A DNA stretch of 64,000 nt from Sepiola atlantica. Lineage: Eukaryota; Mollusca; Cephalopoda; Sepiida; Sepiolidae. Shown in pieces: positions 10,720-20,152 of the stretch (position 1 is the stretch's first letter; every line of letters begins with the position of its first letter). A program made the translations under genes and the position numbers. The notes below the pieces were generated by a model. It did not search any database and was not told where the DNA came from. It saw nothing but the letters and a program-made list of their open reading frames with translations. The DNA lies in contig OY744528.1 of assembly GCA_963556195.1 (NCBI GenBank), positions 56,700,869 through 56,764,868 of the forward strand. Reading direction: 5' to 3'.

Positions 10720-11312
10720 TGGTCCCCCTCTATACATGCGTGACTCGATGTGACGAGTGTAAAATGCAATAAATTTTGGCAATTTGGGGCATTTTTGACT
10801 CCCATTGTACCCCCTGGGGGCGCGAACCAGAATTTTTCTGAGGTCAAGGATGCTTATTTTATATCCAGAACAATTGCCTTTACATTTTGGCCAAGTTTCA
10901 GAAAAATTGAATGGATGGATCAAACGTTATGGGAGAAAAGGGTCATTTTTTGCCATTTTGGAGGCTTTTGACCCCCTGGGGGCGCGAACCAGATATTTTC
11001 CAAGGGCAGCGATACTTATTTTCTATTAGGAACAATTGCCTCCATATTTTGGCCAAGTTTCAGAGAAATTGAATGGATGGATAAAAAGTTATGGGGCAAA
11101 AAATATCATTTTTTGCCATTTTGGGGTCTTTTGACCCCCTGGGAGGCTAACCAGATTTTTTTTCAAAAATCGGAGAATGTCACTTTCTAACTTGACAAAA
11201 GTTACAACTTCATGCAAAATTTCAGAGAAATTCAATGGATGGTTGCGGAGAAAAATACGGACGGAAATGCCTCAAAACATAGGTCTCCCGATTTTATAAA
11301 TCGGGGGACCAA
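10720..11312 (+). repeat. Repeat of 162-bp units ending in a GC hairpin
   Basis: The phrase gaccccctgggggcgcgaac and its variants recur with a 162-bp period (cgaaccag at 10823, 10985 and, as ctaaccag, 11147). Each is followed by aatttttc or similar, then aacaattgcc, then ttggccaagtttcag and aattgaatggatgg. The third unit degenerates into a tail with aatacggacggaaatgcctc. The element finishes in a 13-bp stem, 11282-11294 with 11298-11310, containing one mismatch and a 3-nt loop. No coding frame is maintained across units. Confidence 0.7.
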
Positions 11313-11955
11313 TAATATAAATAATAAATAGTATATGAAATTATTGAAAGAAGTGGAAGAAGATTTCTTAAGCCAAAGTCAGACTTTTGAAAATTACCTT
11401 TTCATTTAGACTCTGGAGTCCTGGATTTCAGATTTTTTAAACATCAGGCCGTCTCTTTTATGTAGAATCAATCAGGGGTGATCACTTTCTGGTTGGATAC
11501 CGTTTTTAACACTTTACAGTTTTAATCATTATTGTCAAAGTAAATCCAATAATAAAAAAAATATCCATTTTTGAAGTGATATAAAAAATTTTGCCCCCCA
11601 ATAAAAGCTTTTAACTTTAAAAAAATATATATATTCTTAAATTGTCTCTGTTTGAATTGACATAACTAAAACATTTGTATTTATTTTGTTTATCTCTGTG
11701 TATCTTTTTGGTTTTTAATTTATGTTTCCCAATCGTCAAAAAACAATATATAGTTTGTCTTTGCTTTTATTTCATTTTAAATCTACCATGATCACTAATA
11801 ACATTAATCTAGCAATACCCACCGACAATAAAAACGATTTGAATAAGCACAGATTTCAAGGGGGTCCTACTAAAATAGTCATATTTTAACATCTAAAGCA
11901 GTTAAAGTCCTCAAAATAGCACAATTTTGTTCAGAAATGTAATATGCTTTGACAT
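11313..11955. other. RAD50 intron, no recognised element
   Basis: AT-rich, no conserved open frame, no clear repeat within the window. Confidence 0.45.
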
Positions 11956-12300
11956 GGATCAATAAATAACACTGGTCAACACATATTTTGCTGTCAGGAA
12001 GCTAATAATAGATATCTCAAACCAAAATTTTATTTTCATCATATCTAAAAGAAATTTATGTGGTCACATAGATCTTTGCAAGACAAACAATGGTACCAAA
12101 GTTAGTTTGGTAGCTCAATTAGCCATAGAATTATGACCATTCAAAATTAGAAAATTTTATGTCTTGTGTGATATTGGTCTGGAAGCCAATTTTCACAGTG
12201 TATAACTAAAAATGCAGGCTTTAAACAAGTGAAACATTCTTACACGTGTAATGTCATCTTGTAGTAAATAAAGATTAATCATAATGGAAGGAATAATTAT
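11956..12300 (+). repeat. Family S repeat, left half (split by LINE copy 2)
   Basis: This matches 40645-40965 on the same strand, including agtgtataactaaaaatgca and the ggaaggaataattat block. Similarity stops abruptly at the LINE 5' end, and the remainder of family S resumes at 16085. Confidence 0.75.
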
Positions 12301-12915
12301 TAGGGGGAACAAGGCCTCCTTGGGGGGAGGGAGGCCTCCTTGGGGGGAGGGAGGCCTCCTTAACCTGATCAACAACCTTCCTTAAGCTGGAGTCTCAGAC
12401 AAAATATCCAAATTGCAAACCTAAAATTGCTTAAGGAGTAGATGGGCTCTGCCTATCGCCTAGCCTTTGCACTCCTTCTTTGTCTATTAGCTAGGTGCAG
12501 GGACACCTAGTGCTTGGCCTTGTTTTCTTGGGGAAAGTTTTTTGTCACTAAGTCTCGCATGACTAGTCTGAGTCACTCTCGTTCCGACAGGTTGAGGGTA
12601 CAGGTTAGACAGCTTGTCTGGCTGCTGTTTCCGTCTGGTAGTGCAGGAGCCCTAACTCTTAGGTAGCGTTTAGAGAGTCTGTTTCATCAACGGTTGTATA
12701 ATATGAGTAACTGTACTTGGCGTGTCGCGCATGGAAAGAACCCTGCAGTTATCCCCGACGCACTTTCCCAAGGCGACAACCTCCATGGATCAAGTCTCGG
12801 CTAATGGTCTGGATGTGTGAGCTTATTGGCACCAAACAAGCAACCACTTTTCCCTCCCCACTCTATCTAAAACCAAAATGACAATAAAAAGAAAAAAACA
12901 TCTTCGCCTCCACCC

Positions 12916-15900
12916 TTGAGGCTAGCATTCACAAATATCTGGGGGCTTAGAACCAATATCAATGACGTAGAAACCTTTCTCTTAGTAAACTCCCTGGATA
13001 TTCTAGCACTAAGTGAAACAAACCTACAATCCTTAATCTCCTCACACCATTTTGTCATGATTGAATACCTCCCACTTTACCATAAAGACTCTGACAAACA
13101 TATGCACCGACTAGGAGTTTACCATTCTCCTTCGACTCAGGACTGTACCCTGCTTAACTCTGTCTCTGAAAGCATAGATACAGCACTCTCACTTGACTCA
13201 AGTGCCGAAATACATGTATTTGGGGATTTTAATGCACATCACTGTGACTGGCTTAGATTCTCCAGCTATACAGATGCAGCTGATAACTCTATATATAGTT
13301 TCTCCATAGTGCACCCCCTCTCACAGACTGTCACTTTCCCGACCCGCCTCCCTGATTGTGGATCAGCAAGCCTCATTTCTCTACCTGTTTTTGACCTCAC
13401 TGCCCAAGGCTTGTGTAACGAATGCGCATAGTCAGCTCAGGAACGCTGATCACCTTGTGGTAATGATTGATATCACCCTAAAATCTCGTCCCAAAGCTGA
13501 TGAGCCATTGCTCAAAATAACAGGATACTACAAGCATGCTGATTTTCATTCCATCAGAGATCAGATTAGAGACGCCCTATAGAGTGAAACTTTTTCTCTC
13601 CCTGCTGATCAGTGTGCAAATGAGATAACCGAATGGGTCAAAGTAGGCATTGAAGTACATGTCCCCATGTGAAAGTTCTACAGTAAGCCCCACTCTTCAC
13701 AATGGTTCACCTTGAAATGTGCAGCTGTTATTGCTCAGAGGCAGCAAGCATTCTGACAATTCAACCGCCACAAGTCAACTACGAATAGACATAAATTTAT
13801 AGCGTCAAGAACAAATTGTAAGACTGTGATAGGTGACGCAAAGAGAAGGTATACAAAGATGACCAGAAAACTCATTCATTCGCAGAAACTAGGTACTCGT
13901 GATTTTTGGAAAATCTTCAATAGTGTGGTGAAAAATGGGCAATCAACAATTCTCCTATTATCCAACCACAATGAGGTTGTTTGCACAATAACTGATAACG
14001 CTGAACTACTTGCCCAGCGTTTTGCCTTAAACTCCACTTTTGACTCCGCAAACCACTCCCTCCCAAATTTTCCATTGCGGACTGAAGCCACACTTGATGA
14101 CCTGGTCATCACTCCATCTCATGTCCGGGACATCATAAAAAACCTTGACACCTCCAAAGCATGTGGGCCTGATCTTATACCAGTAATAGTAATAAAGAAA
14201 TGCTCTGCTGAACAGGCCCCTGTCCTCTCCAAACTCCACAACAAATGCCTTGCTGAATCTTGCTTTCCTGATAGCCAAGAAAATTGCCTCTGTGGTACCA
14301 GTCTTCAAGAATTCTGGAAATAGAACTGACCCTCAGAATTATCGTCCCAATCAGTCTACTCCCACTCTTCCTATAAAATTTTTGAATCCTTAATCAATTT
14401 ATCAATAGTCCGGCATCTTGTTAATGCTAAACTTCTTTCTATTCATCTGTATGGATTTAGGCAAGCATGGTCTACTGCAGATATCCTAACGATCATCTCT
14501 GAACACATATACCATACACTGGACAAGGCAGGTGAAGCTAGAGCGATAGCACTTGATATATCCAAAGCCTTTGACAAGGTCTGGCATAAAGGGTATCTCA
14601 TAAAAATTATACCAGTTATAGTAAAGAAATGCTCTGCAGAACTGGCCCCTGTCCTCTCCAAACTCTACAACAAATGCCTTGCCGAATCTTGCTTCCCTCA
14701 TAGTTGGAAACTTGTCTCTGTGGTACCAGTCTTTAAGAATTCTGGAGCTAGAACTCACCCTCAGAATTATTGCCCCATCAGTTTACTCCCACTCTTCGCT
14801 AAAATATTTGAATCCTTAATTAATCTAGTTAATGCTAAACTTCTTTCTGACCATCAGTATGGATTTAGGTAAGCATGATCTATTACAGATATCTTAACGA
14901 TCATCTCCAAACACATATACCATACACTGGACAAGGCAGGTGAAGCTAGGGTGATAGCGTTTGATATATCCAAAGCTTTTGACAAAGTCTGGCATAAAGG
15001 TCTTCTCATACAAATTAATGCATATGGTTTTACTGGAAGAATATTTAATATAATTAGATCCTTCCTATCCAAAAGAAATATCCAGGTTGTCCTCGATGAC
15101 TGTTCATCCAAACAACATGACATAAATGCAGATGTACCCCATGGATCGATCCTTGGATCTTTATTGTTCCTGATTTTCATAAATGACGTCCCTGATGACA
15201 TTTTGTCTGACGACATCACGCTCTACTACGGACGCGCACATATCCGAGGCAATGGCTGAATCCTGAGAAAGTGACCACCAGTCTATAGTGGAATTGGGTC
15301 ATAAATGGATTGTAAAATTTAATGCTGCTAAGACAAAGCTCCTTTCCTTCAACAACTACAAGAGACCTCTCCAACCACCGATTGCCATGGCAAATAACAC
15401 CCTACCTGAGAGTCCAGCGTTCAAACTCCTCGCCCTAACATTCACAGGTAACATGAATTAGAACAAATACATAGAAGACATTGCCAAGGCTGCTGTAGAG
15501 AAAGTGGGGTCCCTCTACCATGCTAAAAAACTTCTCACACCTGACAGTATCATATATCTCAACAAAGCCACCATCCACCCATGCATGGAGTATTGTTGTC
15601 ACATCTGGGTTTGTGCACCATCCACTAGTCTCTCCCTCTTAGACAAGGTCCAAAAAAGAGTCTCTAATCTAATAAGTCTGTCACTATCCATCAAGCTCCA
15701 GTCCCTGTCTCATCGCCACAATCTTGCATCCTTGTGCTTGTTTTGCAAGTACTTCAATGGAATGTTTTCCGATGAACTTGCTGCTCTGGGTCCCCTCAAC
15801 ATAAATACACTCAACCAACTTGACAATCAGCTAAATCCCATCTATTCACTGTAGAGGTCCCCAAATGCCGGAGAGCCTTCTACTCCAATAGCTTCTTTCC

Positions 15901-15990
15901 TTGTGCTGCTGGCCTTTGGAACTCCCTCCCTGCTTCCTATTTCCCTGACTGTACCGACATGCAGAAATTTAAAACTAATGTGAACAAGCA
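12916..15990 (+). pseudogene. LINE ORF2 (APE endonuclease + RT), broken
   Basis: The endonuclease domain begins LAFTNIWGLRTNINDVETFL, with the Asn of the first motif, then DILALSETNL with the catalytic Glu, and HVFGDFNAHH with the catalytic Asp-Asn. It breaks near 13431. Then come a basic linker (13826-14000), DTSKACGPDLIP (14145), a duplicated stretch (14177-15018), PHGSILGSLLFLIFINDV (about 15135-15190) and a shortened catalytic box reading ILSDDITLYYG: the residues before the Asp pair that copy 1 retains (EMGIFA) are missing. The C-terminal region with SLLDKVQKRVSNL ends near 15850. Several stops and frameshifts. Non-functional. Confidence 0.88.
14177..15018 (+). repeat. 431-bp direct duplication inside the LINE RT region
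   Basis: 14177-14607 and 14608-15018 both run from ataccagt through the KCSAE, LSKLHNKCLAESCFP and DISKAFDKVWHKG coding blocks. The junction is at ataccagttatagt (14608). The two halves differ by scattered substitutions and small indels, including the loss of 3 bases near 14620. Confidence 0.9.
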
Positions 15991-16084
15991 TCTAGCTGCA
16001 CAGCTCCCAATTTAGGATGATCCCAAAACTTTCACCCTAATTCCCCTTGTTTGGGATGAACTCTGTTAAAAAAAAAAAGATAAA

Positions 16085-16560
16085 ACCAGTATAAATATTG
16101 GACCAAATCCCATTACCAAAAAAAAAAACGTGCAAAAATCACACAGAACCACAACTTTGACTGTTCATATAAGTTTCATTTCAACAGAATCTTCTTAAAA
16201 TGATTCATAGCATATTAGAGATCGGGCTAGGTTTTTCTTTTAATAGTAAATCAACAAAAATACTCTGATTTGGACCATGTAAAACCAAACAGAAAAAATT
16301 TAATTATAGGGCAAAAATGGATTTAAAAAATTAGTCAAAAGTATAACTGAAATTGCTGTAAAACAGTATCCATTGGAGGTACAATCTTGAAACTTTGCCG
16401 TTTTACTAATTTTGAGATGAGGAATTCAAAAACATGTATTTTCTCTGTATTATCAAAAGTTTTTATTATAGATGTATTTTAATTTGAGTGAATTTATTCA
16501 GTTTTTTAACTTGCTAAAAAAAAGGTGGTAATTTCACTAAATTGCCTTTTTTTTTAAACG
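16085..16560 (+). repeat. Family S repeat, right half
   Basis: This matches 40985-41460: the caactttgactgtt block, ttcatagcatattagaga, ctcttttaatagtaaatcaa and the aagtatccact-like block. Together with 11956-12300 it reconstructs one copy of the 40.6-41.5 kb repeat, interrupted by LINE copy 2. Confidence 0.75.
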
Positions 16561-16574
16561 CACAAACTAGCCTG

Positions 16575-16705
16575 GTTTGTCTAGTCTCGAAATCTAAGTC
16601 TTCCTCTCCACTCCTGTCTTTGGCAAGGCTTGATGGAATCCATGCCCATGGCCTTCCTATCACGTTTGACTACGTCCTCCCAAGTCAACTTGGGTCTGCC
16701 AACTA
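16575..16705 (-). mobile_element. RTE-type LINE 3' fragment (minus)
   Basis: The minus strand reads GRPKLTWEDVVKRDRKAMGM and continues to RGRLRFRD and a stop at 16581. From KLTWEDVV onward this is identical in protein to the + strand RTE fragment at 17338-17734. The 3' untranslated region with trinucleotide tail seen there is missing here. The Met codon further upstream at 16763 belongs to flanking sequence. Confidence 0.8.
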
Positions 16706-17089
16706 ATAAGTGATTTGGGATAATTTGACTGAATCCAAAAATACTGTCTATTTTTTTTCTCATCAGGTCAGATTTTTGGTCTACTGGAAATGGAATTTAA
16801 TTTTTTTAATGTCTTTTCATGAAATTTGAACTGTATAAATTTTCATTTCCTCAAACTAAAGAGATAAAGTCTTGCTCTTTCCTTTTATCTAGTCGTATCA
16901 ACAGTAAAAATTACTCATAATTTATCATAGATTATACATCAAGATCATTTCCCACTAAAAAATTAAAACATACCCCTTTTAAAATCACCGTAATCGTATT
17001 AAAAAAAAGCAGATACCCCCCCCCCCCCCCAAAAAAAAGCACAGGATTTATCTCCCATAGAAAAAAAATTTGAATGGTCGTGAAATGGG

Positions 17090-18080
17090 GAATTATTTTA
17101 CATTAAATTTAATACACTCTAAATTCTAAAAAAAAAAATGTTTTCTCCTTTTTTGCCAATTTTTTCAGTGTTCACATGTAATAGCTTAAAAAAGGTAGAA
17201 TCTCATATTTTTGGGAGGAGGTAGCGGAAGGTGCTAATCTACAATAACACCAAAGAAATCTTGCGATGTATTCATTTTAAGATAGTCCAAGTATTAGATT
17301 TCAGTTTCTTGTACATAAAATATATTGCAATTCAACTTTCAAGTGTGCTGTTGTATGGCTCAGAAACTTGGGCTGTCTCTGCTGGCATACTAAGGAAGCT
17401 GCGGCGTAATGACAGGGCAATGGTCAGATGGATCTGTTTGGTGAGGCCTGAACAGTACGTTTCTTTTGAATCACTGCTCTCACAGGTCGACTTGAAAAGC
17501 CTTGCGGACATCATGCGGAAGAACAGACTGCGTTGGTTGGGTCACATTGAGCGTAGCGATGGCTGGATTGCTAAAGTCCGACAGTTGAATGTGCCAGCAG
17601 AGAACATCACCACTGGCAGATCCAAGTTGACTTGGGAGGACGTAGTCAAACGCGATAGGAAGGCCATGGGTATGGATTCCATCAAGCCTTGCCAAAGACA
17701 GGAGTGGAGAGGAAGACTTAGATTTCGAGACTAGGCAATCAGGCCCCACCCTCATCAGAGGATTAATTGTGGCCTGATTCAACAAATAAACCGGTTGATG
17801 ATGATGATGATGCTGATGATGATGATTTGAGTTCTCTAACTTTTTTGTTAAATGGATATATGGTATTTTTAAAGTATTGCAGCAGATTTATGTGCATTTA
17901 TTGCAGATTACTTGGAAACTCTTAATTTCTCAAGATTATCAGTGGCATATTCTGATTTCTTGCATAAAAATACATTTATATAGCAAATTTCCTTGATTAA
18001 TCTTGTCTTTTAACAAAGATATAACATTTTTACTGAAAAAGTAATGTAAAAAATGTGACAAAACGCAATAGGAAAACGTA
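17090..18080 (-). repeat. Family R repeat copy, interrupted by an RTE insertion
   Basis: In reverse-complement sense, 17100-17200, 17262-17306 and 17862-18060 match 30590-30690, 29975-30010 and 29860-29960 plus 29335-29400. Examples are cattttaagatagtccaagt on the left and ggactgtcttaaaatg on the right. The stretch 17310-17830 is extra and is the RTE fragment. Unlike the other two copies this one lacks the 0.41-kb foldback element, so it shows the empty site near 17985. Confidence 0.7.
17336..17825 (+). mobile_element. RTE-type LINE 3' end with TGA tail
   Basis: One open frame reads LLYGSETWAVSAGILRKLRR, then RWICLVRPEQY, KNRLRWLGHIERSD, GRSKLTWEDVVKRDRKAMGM and RFRD before the stop at 17732-17734. 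LYGSETW, RLRWLGHIER and LTWEDVV are hallmark C-terminal motifs of RTE-clade reverse transcriptases. A 3' untranslated region of about 60 bp ends in a TGATGATGATGA run (17797-17825), the usual RTE terminus. The fragment is 5' truncated and has no internal stop, so the insertion is probably recent. Confidence 0.9.
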
Positions 18081-18550
18081 TGCAACCGAAAAAAATATTC
18101 ATAACTTTAAAGTTTTTAAAGATTCTTTCTTAGATCATCAAGCTCTTTCTATGTATGCTATTATTGAGATATTTTAACTAAGATTGCTTTTTTTCACAAT
18201 ATTAAATTTTATTAACTCAGTGAAACATGTTTTAAGAGCTTTAATTATCATTTCCTTATTCAGATAGCCATGGGGAAGAATGTCCCACATGGCCACCTGT
18301 ATGCTAGATTTGTGTTGCACCACATGCTTTAGCTTAACCTAATCACTATTTCAAAATACTTTTTTGCTAACTTAACACATAATCTGCTCAGACAATCAAG
18401 CTTAGTATTTCTCATCTCCACTCCTCACCCATTTACTCTCTAACATAACCTGATGAATAAGATCCAAAAATCATCAGTTTTGATTTTGTGAAATTTTTGA
18501 CGTGTCTGTATTCTTCTACAATTGTTATCATATGATTTATTTAATTTCAG

Positions 18551-18676
18551 AAAGATACTGCTGTTGGTCGGCAAGCTGGTTTCCGGGAACAAATAAAAAG
18601 CATTGAAACTTATCTCAAGTCAGATATGTATAAGGATGCATCTGTAAAACACAGTCAAACAATGATTAAACTCAGA
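18551..18676 (+). CDS. RAD50: RAD50 exon B (end of coiled coil)
   Basis: This exon encodes 42 residues, KDTAVGRQAGFREQIKSIET to QTMIKLR. It lines up without gaps with the human RAD50 segment HNLALGRQKGYEEEI to MMIVMR. GRQ and the closing hydrophobic-R are shared. The acceptor is TTTAATTTCAG and the donor GTAAGTAAA, close to the animal consensus. The phase is 0 at both ends, so it joins exon A directly. The upstream intron (8.6 kb) holds LINE copy 2 and two RTE tails. A CA/TA microsatellite starts about 275 bp downstream of the donor. The role is structural: it forms the base of the coiled coil leading into the C-terminal ATPase lobe, next to the MRE11-binding region. Confidence 0.92.
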
Positions 18677-18950
18677 GTAAGTAAAAGTTTGTTTTTATTG
18701 TCTTTTCATTCTGGCAATGTATGTATGTGCTGTAATGTGTACTACGATCTCAAAGGCAGGACCCAATTTATTCTACAATTTCCATATGGCGAGAGCCCCC
18801 TTGTTTATGGGATGATATGTAACACAAAATGATTGAAGACGAGAAAAAATTTATTTAGGATTTGTGTTTTCAAAGTAATAGACAGTCAGTGGAATGCAAA
18901 AATCCAAGTGTAATTCTTTATATGCAAAAGGAAGGAATGTATCTGCATAT

Positions 18951-18951
<1 letters not shown>
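18677..18951. other. RAD50 intron after exon B
   Basis: Open-frame read-through of exon B continues to about 18832 but has no similarity to RAD50 beyond 18676. Confidence 0.6.

Positions 18952-19032
<81 letters not shown>
18952..19032 (+). repeat. (CA)n(TA)n microsatellite
   Basis: About 32 CA repeats (18952-19016) are followed by about eight TA repeats. Long alternating purine-pyrimidine tracts of this kind can adopt Z-DNA. Reading frames through it (His-Thr or Cys-Val repeats) are artefacts. Confidence 0.97.
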
Positions 19033-19209
19033 TTTGTTGAAATGTGAAAAACTTATAGAACATTAATAAGACATCACTCAATAAGTCTCGGCCTGATATA
19101 TAGATGGCTCCGGCATATGAGTACTCTGCTTTTTAGCAGAATTTAACTTTTTATTTCAGAGAAAGTAGATTTTCACTTGCTTTCTTCTTTTTTTAAAAAA
19201 ATAAGATAA

Positions 19210-19410
19210 GCTTGATTCCTGCCAAATTGCTAGAGCTTTATCTTTCTTTCTCTTTTCCTGTTTTTTTCTTGCTTCCTCTCTGTTTCATCTTACTTTGTCT
19301 CGTCATCTTTCTCCTTTTATGACAGTTCTATCAGAAAATGTTAATTTTGCCATACTTCAAATGATGCCGGTAGGGGAGGTAGAAGACTTTTGTTTAATCA
19401 AAGAATAACT
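19210..19410 (+). repeat. Dispersed repeat, paired with 63415-63610
   Basis: The segment with ttatctttctttctcttttc, then the phrases tatgacagtt, gttaattttgcca, cttcaaatgat and agaagact recurs in order at 63430-63610. It is pyrimidine-rich at the left and has no coding frame. The two copies lie in different RAD50 introns. Confidence 0.7.
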
Positions 19411-19647
19411 TCCTGTCTCCTTCCCCCTGCATGCACACTTTCTATTTAAGAATGTAACTTTCATTTTAATCGCTAACGGCCGTGTTTTTTTTCTTGTTTT
19501 TTTTGTTTTGTTTTTTGCAAAAATATTTTAATGTTTTAAACTTTTCTTACACACAAAAATACTTTTTGACACACAAAATAAACATTGAACATTCTTTTTA
19601 AACAAAAAGCTAATTTTACCAGAATTTAATAAACTTAAAAGCAGAAA

Positions 19648-19725
19648 CGAAATTAAAACATATTAGTCGATATTTTCAGTATGTTTTTACATACTGAAAA
19701 TATCGACTAATATGTTTTAATTTCG
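19648..19725. other. 36-bp perfect hairpin, 6-nt loop
   Basis: Bases 19648-19683 are the exact reverse complement of 19690-19725; the loop is ttttta. The stem has no mismatch. It is AT-rich apart from tagtcgat. The diverged relative near 46300 lacks the second arm. Confidence 0.9.
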
Positions 19726-20077
19726 AAAAGATATTGTACATTTTCGGCAGCCTCGTAACTCTCGCTTCTCTTATTTTGTCCTTTAGCGATGTTTTGTCCA
19801 TGAGCGATGTTTCTGATAAAATGGAGAAGAATTGCTGTTTTTAATTTTTTACCTTGAAGTAGAATTTTTTTTTAGTTCCTTTTTTTAGTTTCATCCCTTG
19901 TCTGGAGCGATTTCCATTAAAAAAAAAAACACCTTTCACTAAATCATAGAAAGAGCTTGATGATCTAAGAAATCTTTTTTAATTTTTTAAATCTGACTAA
20001 AAATAGTAAAGTTATGACTATTTTTGTGCTTCGCACGGTTGCATATTTTCCCCTCTTTAAGACCATATGCATTTCAT

Positions 20078-20152
20078 CCAAGGCGATCCATAATACAGGC
20101 CTGGCAAACATGCGACTGGGGTCCACGACTAGGGGGCAGACATGTAAGGACA
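20078..20152 (+). repeat. GC-rich direct repeat, also at 20669-20745 and reversed at 29265-29336
   Basis: aaggcgatccataatacagg, then the blocks ctggcaaacatgcgactggg and ccacgactagggggcagaca occur twice on the + strand on either side of the foldback element. They occur once on the minus strand in the right arm of the inverted repeat. Confidence 0.85.

Larger units (their letters stand above)
12301..16078 (+). mobile_element. Jockey-like non-LTR retrotransposon, copy 2
   Basis: The + strand copy of the element at 598-4240. It starts with three short direct repeats of aaggcctccttggggggagg (about 12310-12362). A 5' untranslated region follows, matching the reverse complement of 3180-3335 and 3855-4060. 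Then come an endonuclease (12916-13431), a linker, an RT with an internal duplication and a C-terminal region to about 15990. A poly(A) stretch at 16066-16078 marks the 3' end. It sits inside a family S repeat whose two halves flank it. Near full length but dead. Confidence 0.85.
19033..20077. other. Intron with minor repeats
   Basis: Contains the repeat at 19210-19410 and a stretch 19548-19650 (acacaaaaat, acattctttttaaacaaaaa) that resembles 46200-46300. A long perfect hairpin sits at 19648-19725. No gene is seen. Confidence 0.5.

Noticed and set aside
12916..13431. Intact host endonuclease gene
   Set aside because: The 172-codon frame is the APE domain of LINE copy 2, followed by frameshifted RT. 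The inverted copy at 2683-3103 confirms repeat origin.
18851..19081. His-Thr and Cys-Val repeat proteins
   Set aside because: Both are readings of the CA/TG microsatellite at 18952-19032.
19648..19725. Annotated microRNA
   Set aside because: The stem is perfect and longer than typical animal pre-miRNA helices, with no conservation or expression evidence. Left as a hairpin only.
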